Source: Lycocorax pyrrhopterus obiensis
Lineage: Eukaryota; Chordata; Aves; Passeriformes; Paradisaeidae
NCBI GenBank assembly: GCA_014706295.1
Contig: JACSVZ010000016.1
Location: 6,863,168 to 6,927,167 of the forward strand
Reading direction: 5' to 3'
DNA length: 64,000 bases
In this document: positions 1 to 12,300 of the stretch, piece by piece
Position numbering within the stretch: position 1 is the first letter of the stretch
How the letters are laid out: each line of letters opens with the position of its first letter
Position numbers and translations under genes: made by a program
Notes under the pieces: model-generated
Seen by the model: only the letters and a program-made list of their open reading frames with translations
Told to the model about the DNA's origin: nothing
Database searches by the model: none

Positions 1-3000
1 ATGTTTATTTAATGAATTAATGCCAGCACATAACACTTGCTGTGGAATGTGAAGCGATAAGGGAGTGTAGTCCTTTGGTCTGACAAAGCCAGCGATGTGA
101 GTAGGTGGGACTATGTGAGAGGGAGGAGACAGGAGCTCCCTTCAGGAGGTGTTTTCAGGGCTGAGCACAAGTGTTTGCCCTCCAAAGCAAACAAGCCCCA
201 GCTACCCTGTTTTCTTTGTCTCTGGGGTCTAGTTTGCATTAATCACACTCTTTGTACCTTTATAACATCCTAAAAGCTGCCTGAACCAAGTGTTGTATTT
301 GTTCAGACACCAGCAGCAAGGGAAGGATGTATCATCCTGCTTTGAACAGTGACAGCCTCTTTTTTCTTCGTGCAACCTCCTTATGCTCAGAGAGAAAAAA
401 ATCCTCAGTTACTGAGTACCCTTCAGGAGTGTGGCCAGAACTCTCAGTTGTCTCACTCCTTGGAGCAGCAGGCAGTCAAGATGCCTGACTCAAATGTAAC
501 CTTTAACATTTGAGTATTAGCATTTCAGTCAGGTTTCTAGAAAGCAAACTGAATAAAACCCATGTGTATTAATATTTGAGAGGTGATGGCAAACAATAGC
601 AGGGCTTGTTTTGTGTTAACACTCATAGACTTTTTTTTTTTTTTAATTAAGACTGTGTTTTGATTAAGTTTTATTAATAAACTGAAAAGTATTTGCTTGG
701 TTTTCTAGCAAATAATGTGTTTCAGGAGGCATGTTAAATGGGCATATCATTTCATTTATGACCACAATTCCATTTGCAGACAGAGCCCTCCAAAGAGTGA
801 AAAATAAGTTCGTTGCAGATCTCTTAACAGAAATATCTAACAGGCAGAATCCCTGCATGTGTCATCTAAGAAGAAGGCAGATCCTGGAGATGAGAGAAAG
901 TGATTTAAATTCCAGATAAGATTCAAAGATGAATGGTGAGGCCTCATGAGTGTGAAATGAAGTAGAATTCTATGTGTGCTGTCTTGAGGAGGGAACAAAC
1001 TCACAGACCAAAAGCTCATTTGAGCTCTCTTTGAAGTCAGGTTGTTCAAAAGCCCACACCTTTTCGGTTTTGGAAAGGACATTAATAATGCAAGAAAACA
1101 AGACTAACACAATTTGGGCCTCAGTGTACATGAAAACATCCCTAATCTCTGTGCTCCCTTCCCAGTGATGCACTCAGCAACATGATGGGTACCATTTGGA
1201 AATAAAGCAGTTTCATGCTTTATAAATGCATTGATAGTCAAAATTCAAAAAATTAATTGAACACTTCAATAGATAATGTCAGTCAGGTATCAGGACTCAG
1301 ATTAGGAAACAAAGGAGGTATTTGGGCTGTTTCAGGTAGGAGCTCAAAGGGTCTGGTGGGTTTCATAGTTCTCCTTTAATATTATTCTTATTTGCTGAGT
1401 GGTAAACGTGTTCTGTTTGTAAATAATTCCCAAAGACATGATCTCCCCAAGTCTTTGCATTTTTTCATATCTGATCATATACATATATACATTTGGGTAT
1501 ATAACATTTATAGTAGCTTCTGGAGTTTAAAGAGATATTTAACAGAAAATTTATACTGACAAATCACAGTGTAGATCAGTATCCAGCATATAAATAAAAT
1601 AATCATAGAAGCCCTTTAAATTGGGAGGCAGGAAATTAAACTTGTAGTGTTAATTCTGGCTAAGTCTTTGGCTGATCTTTTTATTCCTCAGAATTCAGTT
1701 AATTCAAGTTGATCTAAAAAAATGTCACCCTGTTTCATTACTAGGGAGAAAGTGCATTCATCTCGGAGTATTGATCATTCTTTCCATTTAGATGGGAGCA
1801 GTTTTCCACCCTGATAGGAGCAAGGCAGTATTTTATTGAGCCTGACAAGCTGCAGCATCCGTGGTGGGAGGTACAGTGCCTCTCTCTTCCCTCGCTTTTC
1901 CTGCTCACCTCAGCCTTAGAATTCCAAGGGCAAATCCAAGCTGGCAGTGGCCATGCTGCACCTCTGAAGCAAAGTTCTTTGCATAATCCTTAATGGTTTT
2001 ATTTTTATACCCTGACATCAGGGGACTTTCCTGCCTTTAGTTAATTTGTGATCAATTGGTGTTAATTAATAGAAAAATAAAGGGAATTTTTTAAAAAAGG
2101 AAAAAAGGGAAATAATATTACCAGGAGGAGTTACTGTTCAGTAAAGCTTCCTGTTACAGGTAATGAAATATTGTAAGAACAAAGAGCAGAAAAAATAGAA
2201 ATTACTTTGTTTGTTACTTATTTTTTTAAACAACAGTAGAGAAACCTGGAAAACATTTTAAGTGGTCTGCTCTCCTCTTGGCTGTCTCACTTCTGCTGGC
2301 AGCAGTGCTGCTCCCTTCATTGGGTATCAGTTTCTGACAGCTTCAGAAGGGAATATTGCTTCTGAAACAGGAGGCCACTGCCCTGCTCCCATTGTAACTC
2401 TCCTTTGCAGACCAGCCCTCAGCCTAGAAAGCCTCGAAAGAGGCATGGCCCAGTCCAGAGCACCACACTCAAATAATGTTAACTGGGCTTATTCACTTGA
2501 GGCAGAGAGAGGAAGAGAGAGATTAATGGCCAGGAAAAATTTCCTTACTGGTGAATAACAACCAACATCCATCCTAATCCCATGAAAATTCCTTTATGGG
2601 ACCATTATAACAGTTTATATAAATTATTTTCCCTTCTATTACCTTCCAAGACTTTGTTATTCAGTAGCTGAAGGGATATCAATAATAACTTTAACAGTAG
2701 AGTTAACAGGTGTCAGTTTTCATTAGCTGTGTATCACTTTAATAGTTTAGTTTCAATTTCAGTCCAACTCAGTTATTAAATACTTAGTTTCTGAAAATGT
2801 TTTTTATCTTTGTATGCTCTGATAATTTACCTTTCTTTGACAGTTTTAAAATCAATTTATTCTGATAGGAGCTGTTGAATGTACCCTGACGTCTTTACAA
2901 CTAGAACATTTACAACTGGTAGAATAGTACAAGTTGGTCTAAGAGAATATTCACATTGATATGAGCTGTTTGGAGTTTATTCATTTCAGTGATTACACCA

Positions 3001-6000
3001 TGCTGACTTTCTAAAAACAGTGTTCCCTTTTTACTTTAAAGCTTTAGGAATACGTAACTGTTCTACAACCCTGTTTCCAAATGTTTCACTCTAGGTTGTA
3101 ATTAAAAACCCCCAAAGTTTGTGTGGATGTATGCACATGCATATTGATATATCTCATACATTCATATGTGTATCTGTGCCACTAAAAGCTGCAAAGGACT
3201 GCTCCAGTGAATTGTTTTTACCATCTCTCCATCTCACAGTAATGTGAAAGTCTTCAGGTATGGGGCAGAGTTGTCGAGTCTCTTCTAACAGTAAGACAGG
3301 AGAAGAATCTGTGCAGGTGAACAGCCAGATAAATTTCAAATGAGAGGGGTTTCTGATGGAGAAGGGCCAGCACTGTGGTCATGCAAGATCTTATCAGCGG
3401 GCTGCAGAATAAGAAGCTAAGAGATGTCTTTGATTATTATTTCATTCCTTGTCCTTTCTTTTTCTACAGTTAATGAATAGAGGTTTACCCTGAGATTTCT
3501 TAAATCCTTTCTGGTTTTGCACACTGAAGGTTCATTTGCAGATGACTCAGATGTTGTATGTGGCTGGAATGAAGTCAGCTTCATTAAATGCTGAGTGGAT
3601 ATCATGATTCCAAAAGGGGCAGGGGATGCTGAGATGCGAGGCAGTGATCTGCTCTGCCTGGCAGAACGCCCGCAGCACAGGGAGGGGAGGAAGCTCTGGC
3701 TAACAGGGAGGTCAGTGCCACAATTAACATCCTCTCTCCAGCATATGGGGCAGGGAGCTTAGACAAAACCAGATAATAAATCTTGGAAAACTCGCAGTCA
3801 GATTTGTATACTTAGCTCTTTTAAACTGAGGGTGAAGTACTGGAATTGTCTGCCCGGGGAGGTGGTGGAGTCACCATCCCTGGATGTGTTTAAAAAGAGA
3901 TTGGATGTGGCACTCGGTGCCATGGTTTAGTTGAGGTGTTAGGGCATGGGTTGGTCTCGGTGATCTTAGAGGTCTCTTCCAACCTGGTGATTCTGTGTGA
4001 TTCCATAATCTATGGTGCACAAACCAGAATAAAACTAACTCTCAGTAATGAGAAATTTGCCCCAGGTGCCACAGGGTGACTTGCAGTGTCTGTGTTCACC
4101 TTCTGTTTTGAGATGAAAGACATTGGCTGTTGTAGTCAACCTCCAAATAAAACACACTGCAGAGTTCTGCAAGATTCAGGTTTTTAATCTCAGGAAAATC
4201 AAAGATTGAAACAAGTCTTACATCTGTAAGTCTGATGCTAAACACAGACTCACCTGTTTTAGGTGCTTGCTCTTCCTTCTGCATTCTTTTGAATGGATGT
4301 GGAGGGGAAATATCTGAGGAGGGAATAAAATAATTACTTTTATTTGTCACTACAAAGTAAAGAAGAATTTCTGAGAAAATACAACAAGGCATTTCCTATG
4401 GGAACATCATTAGCTATAAAGAAAAATACATGGCAAACAGGCTGTGTAGATGTATTTCAGGAGTTAGTTTGGATGAATTGGTATTGTTGGGGTATTTCTC
4501 AAGAGAAAAAAAAGGTTAAAAGATGGAACTTTCCTCACCAAATTTTCTGAGTGATTTAATGGACATCACAGTTCTGTTTGACATGGTAAATAAACCATAT
4601 TGCATAATAAATTGCAGGGCTCAAGGTATTCGAACAAAATATTCTATCCATATTTTCTTAAAAATATCAAATCCTAGGGATGTTACCTGAACTGTCTGTG
4701 AAAATCTGGGTTTTTTTAAGTGAAGGTAAATGTCTACGTCATATAAACATTAAGCAGAAGAACAAAATATATACTAGACAGTGAGTAAATAGTTGAAAAT
4801 GTCAGTTTGGAAAGACTGTGATTAGATATGTGTTTATTTGCATGAAGCATTTTATCACCTGTAAATTTAACTGTGGGAGTGTGTATCAATGCCTCCTTTT
4901 CCCATATGCAGTATATTTTCCTTCCATCCTGCCTTAATTCCTACTTCCATACTGTATCTATTGGCAGTGCAGAGACAGAGTATATTGATTTTACAGATGG
5001 GGGGGAAAAGTGTCGTGTGAAGGAGCTGCTGAAGGAGAAATGTAGAACACAAAACACAGAGAGAGTATTTAAAAAAAAAAGCCCTGGTACATAATATGAA
5101 CACTTTAGAGCTTTATTTAAAGTTTTCTGAAGAGGTTGTGGAGATGTTGGAGACCTATTTGCAGTCTGCACACCTTCACTTAGTGGTCAAGAATATCCAA
5201 ACCCTTTCCCAGAGATGTTTTAATCATTTCCAGTGAAGCAATAGGTTGAGTAAAGCCAACACATGAGGACAAATATGTCCTCATGCGGAGCCTGTTACTG
5301 AGGTAGAATAAAAAATGCTACAAGATACAGCAATTAATGAGGCTGAATGGATTTGATTAGTCAGTGTTTGCACTTTGCTTTTGTTTGTTTCCAAAAGCTC
5401 TTCCCCAAAATGAACAATGCTGACAGACTGTACTGTAGCACAAAGCCAATTTCAAGTGCCTATCTGTTGATTCCCACAAAAGCAGACTTTTACCATAAAA
5501 GCACGTATTCACAGCAGAAACAGATTTTTCTTCATTGTGTTAGGAAACAGAAAGGCACCAGGTAACCCAGGTACCCAGTGAAGCAATGCCATCCTTCACA
5601 CTGAATATCTGCATACTGAATTACACACCTGAGATCTCCACCAGGACGTTTTTAGCAGTGTTATCTCCTGTTCCTGGTGGCGTAGGGATAATAAAATAAT
5701 AATGAAAGAAAGTGCTTACAGACAATGAGAAAAAGAGCTCAAAAAGTCAACTGTGTAACTTACTTTCCTATACCACTTAATCAGCTTTTGCAGGTAGCTC
5801 AGCTACTGAAATTTGAGGCAAACATTTATTAGAAGAAATCAAAAGGAAGCAGCAGTTATAGCAACAGCAATGCCCCAAGGTATTTCCTTTTCTTCTTTTG
5901 AACTAACGTGTCTTAATTGCAGATGCCTGTGGATGAGAACTGACATTAGGAAAACAATTAAGATAATAAATGAGTTTCTATAGTAACAGATTAAAGCTCA

Positions 6001-9000
6001 TTCAGTGTCTTTAAAGATCCCATTTCAGAGACAACCCTGTTAAACCCCAGAGTGGGAGAGGAGGAAGGCTCTGTGCTCACCTGTGAATTGCCTTCATGCA
6101 AACCTCACCAATCTTGGGCAGAATGACTCAACTGCCTAAAATGTTTAATTTTTTTAATTTACACATGACCCCCATCCCAGGAGTGTCCCCAGCTGACCCG
6201 GGGGAGCTCAAAGAGCTGGAAATTGCAGGTTCTCACAGATGCATGCCAGGCCTGTATGGACAAAGCTGAAAAATGGGACATTTTGCAGACCACCAGAGTC
6301 TGGTTCTAAGCACCACATGCTTCTCAGACCAAGAACTTTGGTTTCACTCTTTTCCTGAGCATTCCAATATAAAGCACAAAAATCTGACGTTTTTCATTAG
6401 AAGATGCCAAGAGCTCGGGACACATACTCTGTAAGATTTATATGGAGGCTGTTTTCAGCTATTTCATAAAAGCATATTCCAATGCAATGGCTTGTAATCA
6501 GCACTAGGGCTTCAGGCTGTTTAATTCACTGTGATTTGATTAATACTTTTTAGAGGCAGACGTGGTAGAGTGATTAGACCAAGCCATCCAGCAGGTTTGG
6601 AAAGCCCAGCTTGCTCATTTGTAATTTTATCTCATTAGAATAGCTTTCTAAATTAGATTTTTTAAATAAATTTCCAACTTGAGAGTATTAAAATTTCTTT
6701 ATTTGCCAGTGTAGTATATTTTATAATTTTCTTTTCCTGGCTTCATTGCTTTATATTGCTTTCCATTGCCACTGTGGAATACATGCAGGGAAAAAACTGG
6801 CTTCCTATGTTACGAAGGCGAAGAAGGTGTCTGAAACGACAGCATAACAAATTGCACACCACAATTATTTATTTCATTATTTTGATGCTTGTGAAATGGC
6901 CAGGCATGAAGTACTACCTGCTGCTGAATGACTGGGATGTATTCCAGAGTTTGGAAGTAATTTTTGCTTCCCTGTAGAATATTTGTTTTTACACTGAAAG
7001 ATCATTTGGAGGAATGGACACGTGTCTGTGTCCCTAAGCTGGACTGAAATCGTGTGACAATTAAGATGACCAACATGTGCTGTTGAACACACAGGAACAA
7101 CTGAGCTGAGACTTTTAAGTGTGCAAATTCCCTTCAAAACAAAGCTTTTTGTGTTTATGTGTTGGAATTTAAGGAAATGCATGTAAGTGATGGTTCGAGG
7201 ACTTCACCGAGCTGTCTGCACTTGCATTATCTTGTGTTCCAGAATGCATAAGAGAAAATAAAAGCTACCAAGTACTTTGCGTGGATGTCCACAGTCGGAC
7301 ATCTGCATTTTTCTTGGAAGCACTTGAGCCCAGCTGCACGAGACTTGAATTGTGGGATTTATGAAATGTTGTGTTTCCAGGAAGCATTTTCTTTGAAAAA
7401 TGTAACTGCCTAATGGAGTAATTACACTGGCTACACGTTTTCGTGCTCTTTGTGTATGAAATGCCCCAAAATGTTTGGGTTTGCTCTGTCAAAGTACTCT
7501 TGCTTTAGTTAAACATGAGGATTGCTCACTCACGGGGGTGCACCTGGGGTATCCTGAGTGATGCAGTTTAGGGTGGCAAAACAGAAATAGTGTGGAACGG
7601 TTCTCCACAAAGTGCCAGGTATTAATCCTGTAGGTTCGGCCATGCAAGGTCTCTCAAAACCAGGTTTTGTTTTCTATAGAATGTCAGCTGCATGTGGCTG
7701 TGATGCATCACATGCCAATGAGCCGGTCAGGGGCTTGGCAAGCTGCTTTTCCTTGGAAGGCAGGGCTGCATAATACTGTTGGTGGTTGCTGTTTGTTCAG
7801 TAAAGTTTTCAGTCTTCCAATTTATTTACTTTCAATTTTGATTTCAGTTCATTTAACCTTCAGAAAACATTTGTGCTGTCTGCTGCTAACAAAAGGAAGG
7901 CTCCCTCCAGCAGCCCCTTTCTGCATTTCTCTCTTGCTGTGGAGCTGTGATGTCTGCAGTAATAAATGTATCCGTTTGAAATAGAAGTGATTAAGTGCTT
8001 GTTGAAATGTCTGCTGGAACAAAACATTAGCTTTTGCTTTCAAAGGGCAGATATTGTACCAGATAGCGCTTAACCTGGCCAAGGACAAAGTGTTACGTTT
8101 AAACATCACTTTCTGCTTGCTGCTTGCTTCTGTGAAACAGCAAGGATATCTGCATTCAAGCACTTCCGCTTCTTAATACATCAAAACAAGGATCTCTCCA
8201 GAACTGAAAGTACCATTGTTGTAACTGTTGCTTTGTTTTTAAAACAGCCCACCCATCCTACCAGTTTGCTGTGATTTATTCCTTTGAACTTTTAAATCTG
8301 AAAGATACAACAACAGAAAAAAAAAATTGGGCAGACATTGGTATTTGCACACCAGACTTCTTTCTCTAGAGGCACGGGTTCATCCAGCTGTACATTTCTG
8401 AACTAAAGATGAATTTGGCCATCCTGCAGTAATCCCTGGTTATCCAGCTCAGAAATTCATGTGTGATTTGACACTAAAGTTGTCATCCTGAAAGTATGGG
8501 GTAACTGTGGCTGTTGCTTTTTAAAGCTGGTGGGTAACAGGGGAACCATCAAGATCCTCATTTTCCCCACCATCTGGGAAAAAGCTCAAAGCCAAAAGAT
8601 GAAGGGTGGAGAAGATGTAAGTTCCCTCCCAAATCAGTGGGACACAGACCTCTGGTCCCTCTGTGTTACACAGAGCACAGCCCAGGTCCTTTCAGCACTG
8701 TAGAGGACCTGGCAGGTTGCACAGGACTTTCTAAGTAGTGATGTGATAAATTAATAATGGCAATCATTGGTAATAACTCATTAATCCTGTGACTAAGGAC
8801 TGTATATTTTCTTAATCTGAACCTAATAGGGATCCCCAGTAACTATTCCAGTACGTCCCAAGTATGTGTCTCTTACATGAAATTTTGTATTCTCAACACT
8901 AGATATGAATATTGAGAAGCTAATATTGTTTTAGCAAATGTGAAAACACAGAGCAAATACCAAATTGTCTGATTTTTCTATTTTCTATCCACGTCTTGTT

Positions 9001-9230
9001 TTCGAAAAGTGTGTTTTAAGAAGCCTCTATTTATCGTATATATTTTGCAAATATGCCAGGAGTATTTATCAACATTGTTTTAGCTTTCGTTAATGTTAGA
9101 GATGTACAAATTGCAACAACATTATTAGTTCCTGTGAGTGCAATTTGGAAACAACACAATCTAAAAAACCACGTGGGATGTAAAACTCAGTCACCATAGG
9201 AGCTAACTGTTATTTTGCTGTGTCTCCCAG
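1..9230 (+). other. CLSTN2: CLSTN2 intron (3' part), no exon seen
   Basis: This is AT-rich sequence upstream of the first visible exon. I looked for the preceding calsyntenin exon, which should end near the peptide HWKLDQ, and found nothing convincing, so it is probably left of the window. The stretch contains a CR1 fragment at 3826-4006, a T14 run at 631-644, and many short chance ORFs. Positions 6530-6720 are low in repeats and rich in homeodomain-like ATTA/TAAT cores, which could reflect conserved non-coding sequence, but I cannot test this. The tail of the intron (tgtctcccag) is a normal acceptor. Confidence 0.8.
3826..4006 (+). mobile_element. CR1 LINE fragment, 3' end
   Basis: The segment carries the 3' end of a CR1 retrotransposon in plus orientation. 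It has gaggtggtggagtcaccatc, then ggatgtgtttaaa, ccatggtttagttgaggtg and ctcttccaacctggtgattc, and it ends in an octamer-like ttctgtgtgattcc. It is 5' truncated, as most avian CR1 copies are, and carries no coding capacity. It belongs to the same subfamily as the copy at 63855-64000, which lies in the opposite orientation. Confidence 0.9.
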
Positions 9231-9393
9231 ATTTGTGACAAGGAGTGGCACTACTACGTTGTCAACGTGGAGTTCCCTGTAGTGACGCTGTACATGGACG
9301 GGACGACGTACGAGCCGTACCTGGTGACCAACGACTGGCCCATCCACCCCTCGCACATCGCCATGCAGCTCACAGTGGGGGCTTGCTGGCAAG
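9231..9393 (+). CDS. CLSTN2: CLSTN2 coding exon: end of LamG/LNS domain
   Basis: This is the first visible coding exon (163 bp). It follows the acceptor tgtctcccag and ends before a gtaaaa donor, in phase 1. It starts ICDKEWHYYVVNVEFP and continues VVTLYMDGTTYEPYLVTNDW to GACWQG. In calsyntenins this is the core of the LamG/LNS beta-sandwich (strands around VTLYMDG), an extracellular fold in the middle of the protein. GC3 is high: 46 of 54 codons by my count, with several CpGs. Because the exon opens in frame with a complete Ile codon, the upstream exon must end in phase 0. The minus-strand ORF over the same interval is a shadow produced by this GC-rich coding sequence. Confidence 0.95.
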
Positions 9394-12300
9394 GTAAAAT
9401 CACAGCAGTTAACACAGCACTACCAGGAGTTCAGGCCAAAAAAGGATCTTACTTGTCTCACTGATTGCATAGGAAATAAACTGCTAAAAGATTGATGGTA
9501 TAAAATCAGATGTAAATGCAGAGTTGTTGATGAATCCAGTCCAAGGATAAAATGGACAGGACATTAACAGGCTTTGCATTTTCATCATCTAATGAAGTAT
9601 TGGATACAGTTTGTGTATTCAGTGTGAAAGACAGTCGTCTTTATCTTTTGTCTTCACTTCTTTTAATTGTTTCCCTTGTTCTCCAGCCTTAAGCAAACTA
9701 TCTAGATATTAAAGAACTCCAGCTATCTCTTTTCAGTCCCTGCCTCAGATTTCTTTTACAACTCATGGCCCAGTCCTGTGCTCTTCACATTGGATGTATC
9801 TCACCAGCAATTCCAGTAATTTACTTGATTCACCCTGTTTTACACCAGAGGTAAAAGTGAGAGTAAAATAAATCCAGAAGTCCAAACCCCTGAGCCATAC
9901 CTGTATGGGCCTTTGCTTAAATATTACCTTTTTCTGTTTTCTGCCCTTCATAATCCCATTCTTCTCATTCTTTTTCCCTGGTCCTTACACCACTTTCTTT
10001 CTCTGTTCTCTGCCTTACACCTGAAGTGCTCCTCTGTCTCTGCTTGTCTGTTTTGGTAAAGTTGTCTCCATTACCCCTCCATGTTGATTTTCTGTTTACA
10101 CTATGTCTTGTTTCCACTTAAAGTATGAAGTGAAGGAAACTATACTTAGGAAAAAATGCTTTAACATAGACTATGTTTCTTCCCCACTCTTTCATGTGGT
10201 CTCACCTACTCCATTATCACCTTGTTTGCCAATTTGATCTCTGCTTATTTGCAAAATGTGGACTTCTTATGCATGGCAGGGCTGTTCAGTGTAAATAGTA
10301 CTCGAAGCAAATCCAGCTGTTAGATTATGAGTGGGGTAAAGATCCAGTCTTTACTTTCATGACAACATGTAGAATGAAACCTCACTAATCCTAAAAATGA
10401 GATTTGCTAAGTTTACCATATTGATCACTGAGGTAGGTATGATAAGATGGTCAGCATTGCACTAATCCCATATATTTGGAAAAGTACAGACTGTTTCTTG
10501 TCTAGCTGGTGTTTGCATGGGTTGATTTTTTTGTTGTGTAGTATTGGTGCAGTACTTTTAGATCAAAGTTCCAGAGTTAGCAAATGCAAATGTCATTTGT
10601 AAATTTAGTTCTTTCCAGACACGAGCAAATGCCACAGAGGCTGTGAATAATCATGGAGTGTTGCCTTCTGAAAAATCCTCATTTCTCAGTAGCTGTGCTA
10701 AAAAAAATTTATTTTAATCCCTTACTTCATATTTATACGAAGTTCTTCTGCATAGGTCAACATCAATGTTTTTGTGCATTACTTGTATTACTTCTGCCCT
10801 TCATCTTCTTTCATTCATACTTAGTATTTTTGTTGCTCTCTAAAAGCAGTCTTTAGTGGTTTGGGGTTTTTTTCCTGAAAGTCTTGGTATTGGTGGGAAT
10901 CCACTCCCCTCAGCCCTCACGTGAATCTCATGTTAATCATGCTGCAGATGCCACATTTGGGGGACTGTGGAGCAGTTCTGGTATCTGTGGAACAGGCCCT
11001 GCCTAAGCAAAAGCTGTGCCAGCTTTGCCACAGCCCTGCACCCGTGGGGTTCACCTGCCCCCAAGGCAGCTGAGAACAGCAACAATAACCTCGTTCCCTT
11101 TGCACCTCTGTCTCCGTATCTCAGGCTGGGAAGAGAAGGAATTAAGGCCAAACTCCTCACATGGGCTCACAATACATTCAGGTCACAGACTATATTTAGT
11201 ATTGAAGCTGTTTAACAAATAGAAATTTGCAATTGTTTTCAAACATTTTTATCTTTGCCTGGGGTAATTTGATGGCTTAATTAATAACAATTCAGGATAA
11301 GATTCTTCTTCCTTTTTGCTGAAACACCTGATTTAAACTACTGAAATCATAGCTGTTGCTGCTGTTAATATTTACTGCAATATTATGTTATTGCTCTTTT
11401 AATAGTGAGAGAATTGGAGCTTGTCAAAAGTACAAACAAGTTTTCCACCTCATGAAAATGTTAAGATTTAGTAAGGCAGTGTGCTAAAGAGTCTGATAAA
11501 CTACCATGTGTCAGGCAAAAAGATAAACTTTTAATGGTCATGTGAAACAAGATTTCAAGCTTTTGCTTTTGACAAAGCTTATCTTTTGATACATTTGTTT
11601 TGATCACCTCAAACTATTTTAAATGGATGGTGTGGAAAGTCACTTTGTTAATAAGATTCAGTGCTGTATTTCAGCCTGTGAAATAGTAATTATTCAACAT
11701 ATAAAACCAATCTATCCTAGTCAAAACATTAATTTTCAAAATTTGTATATTTCAAGAAAAAGGGGCTCTATCAAATAAATATTTTAACTATAAATACTTT
11801 CTGTGAAACTGTTAACAAGGTCTGCTTAGGCTAATACATTTTGGCCAGTAACAATAGTCTAAACCTCTACATTTTCAAAGCATTAGAAAGCTGCTTTACA
11901 ACAGTCTGTGATTTATTTCAGTAAAATATGCAGTGATTTTGGTGTCATAAGCCATTCAGGAGTGTCCGTGTTAAGAGGATATGAGGAGTTTCCAGCTCTG
12001 GTGTGCTAAGACTACTTCCTTCCTTTTCATCAAAGCACTGGCAGAAGGGAACACTGCTCTAACCTCTTCCTTCAGAAAGGGCAAGACCTTCTTTTCTGTC
12101 TTTACTAAACCATTTTACAGTTCTGAGTACACAGCATCCATTTGTCAAAGTCAAATTATTTGAAAAACAGTCTCAGCTCAGACAAGTAAATGAATCAGAA
12201 GAAGTAACTTTCCTTTTTTCTTCCCACACTAACTCTGATTTGCTGACAGCCAGAAGTCATTGTGGCTGTGGGGCAGCTGAAGAACTGGCAGGGAGCAGGA

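Noticed and set aside
9210..9392. Minus-strand 60-codon ORF
   Set aside because: It is a shadow of the GC-rich CLSTN2 exon, with no independent start context or homology that I can see.
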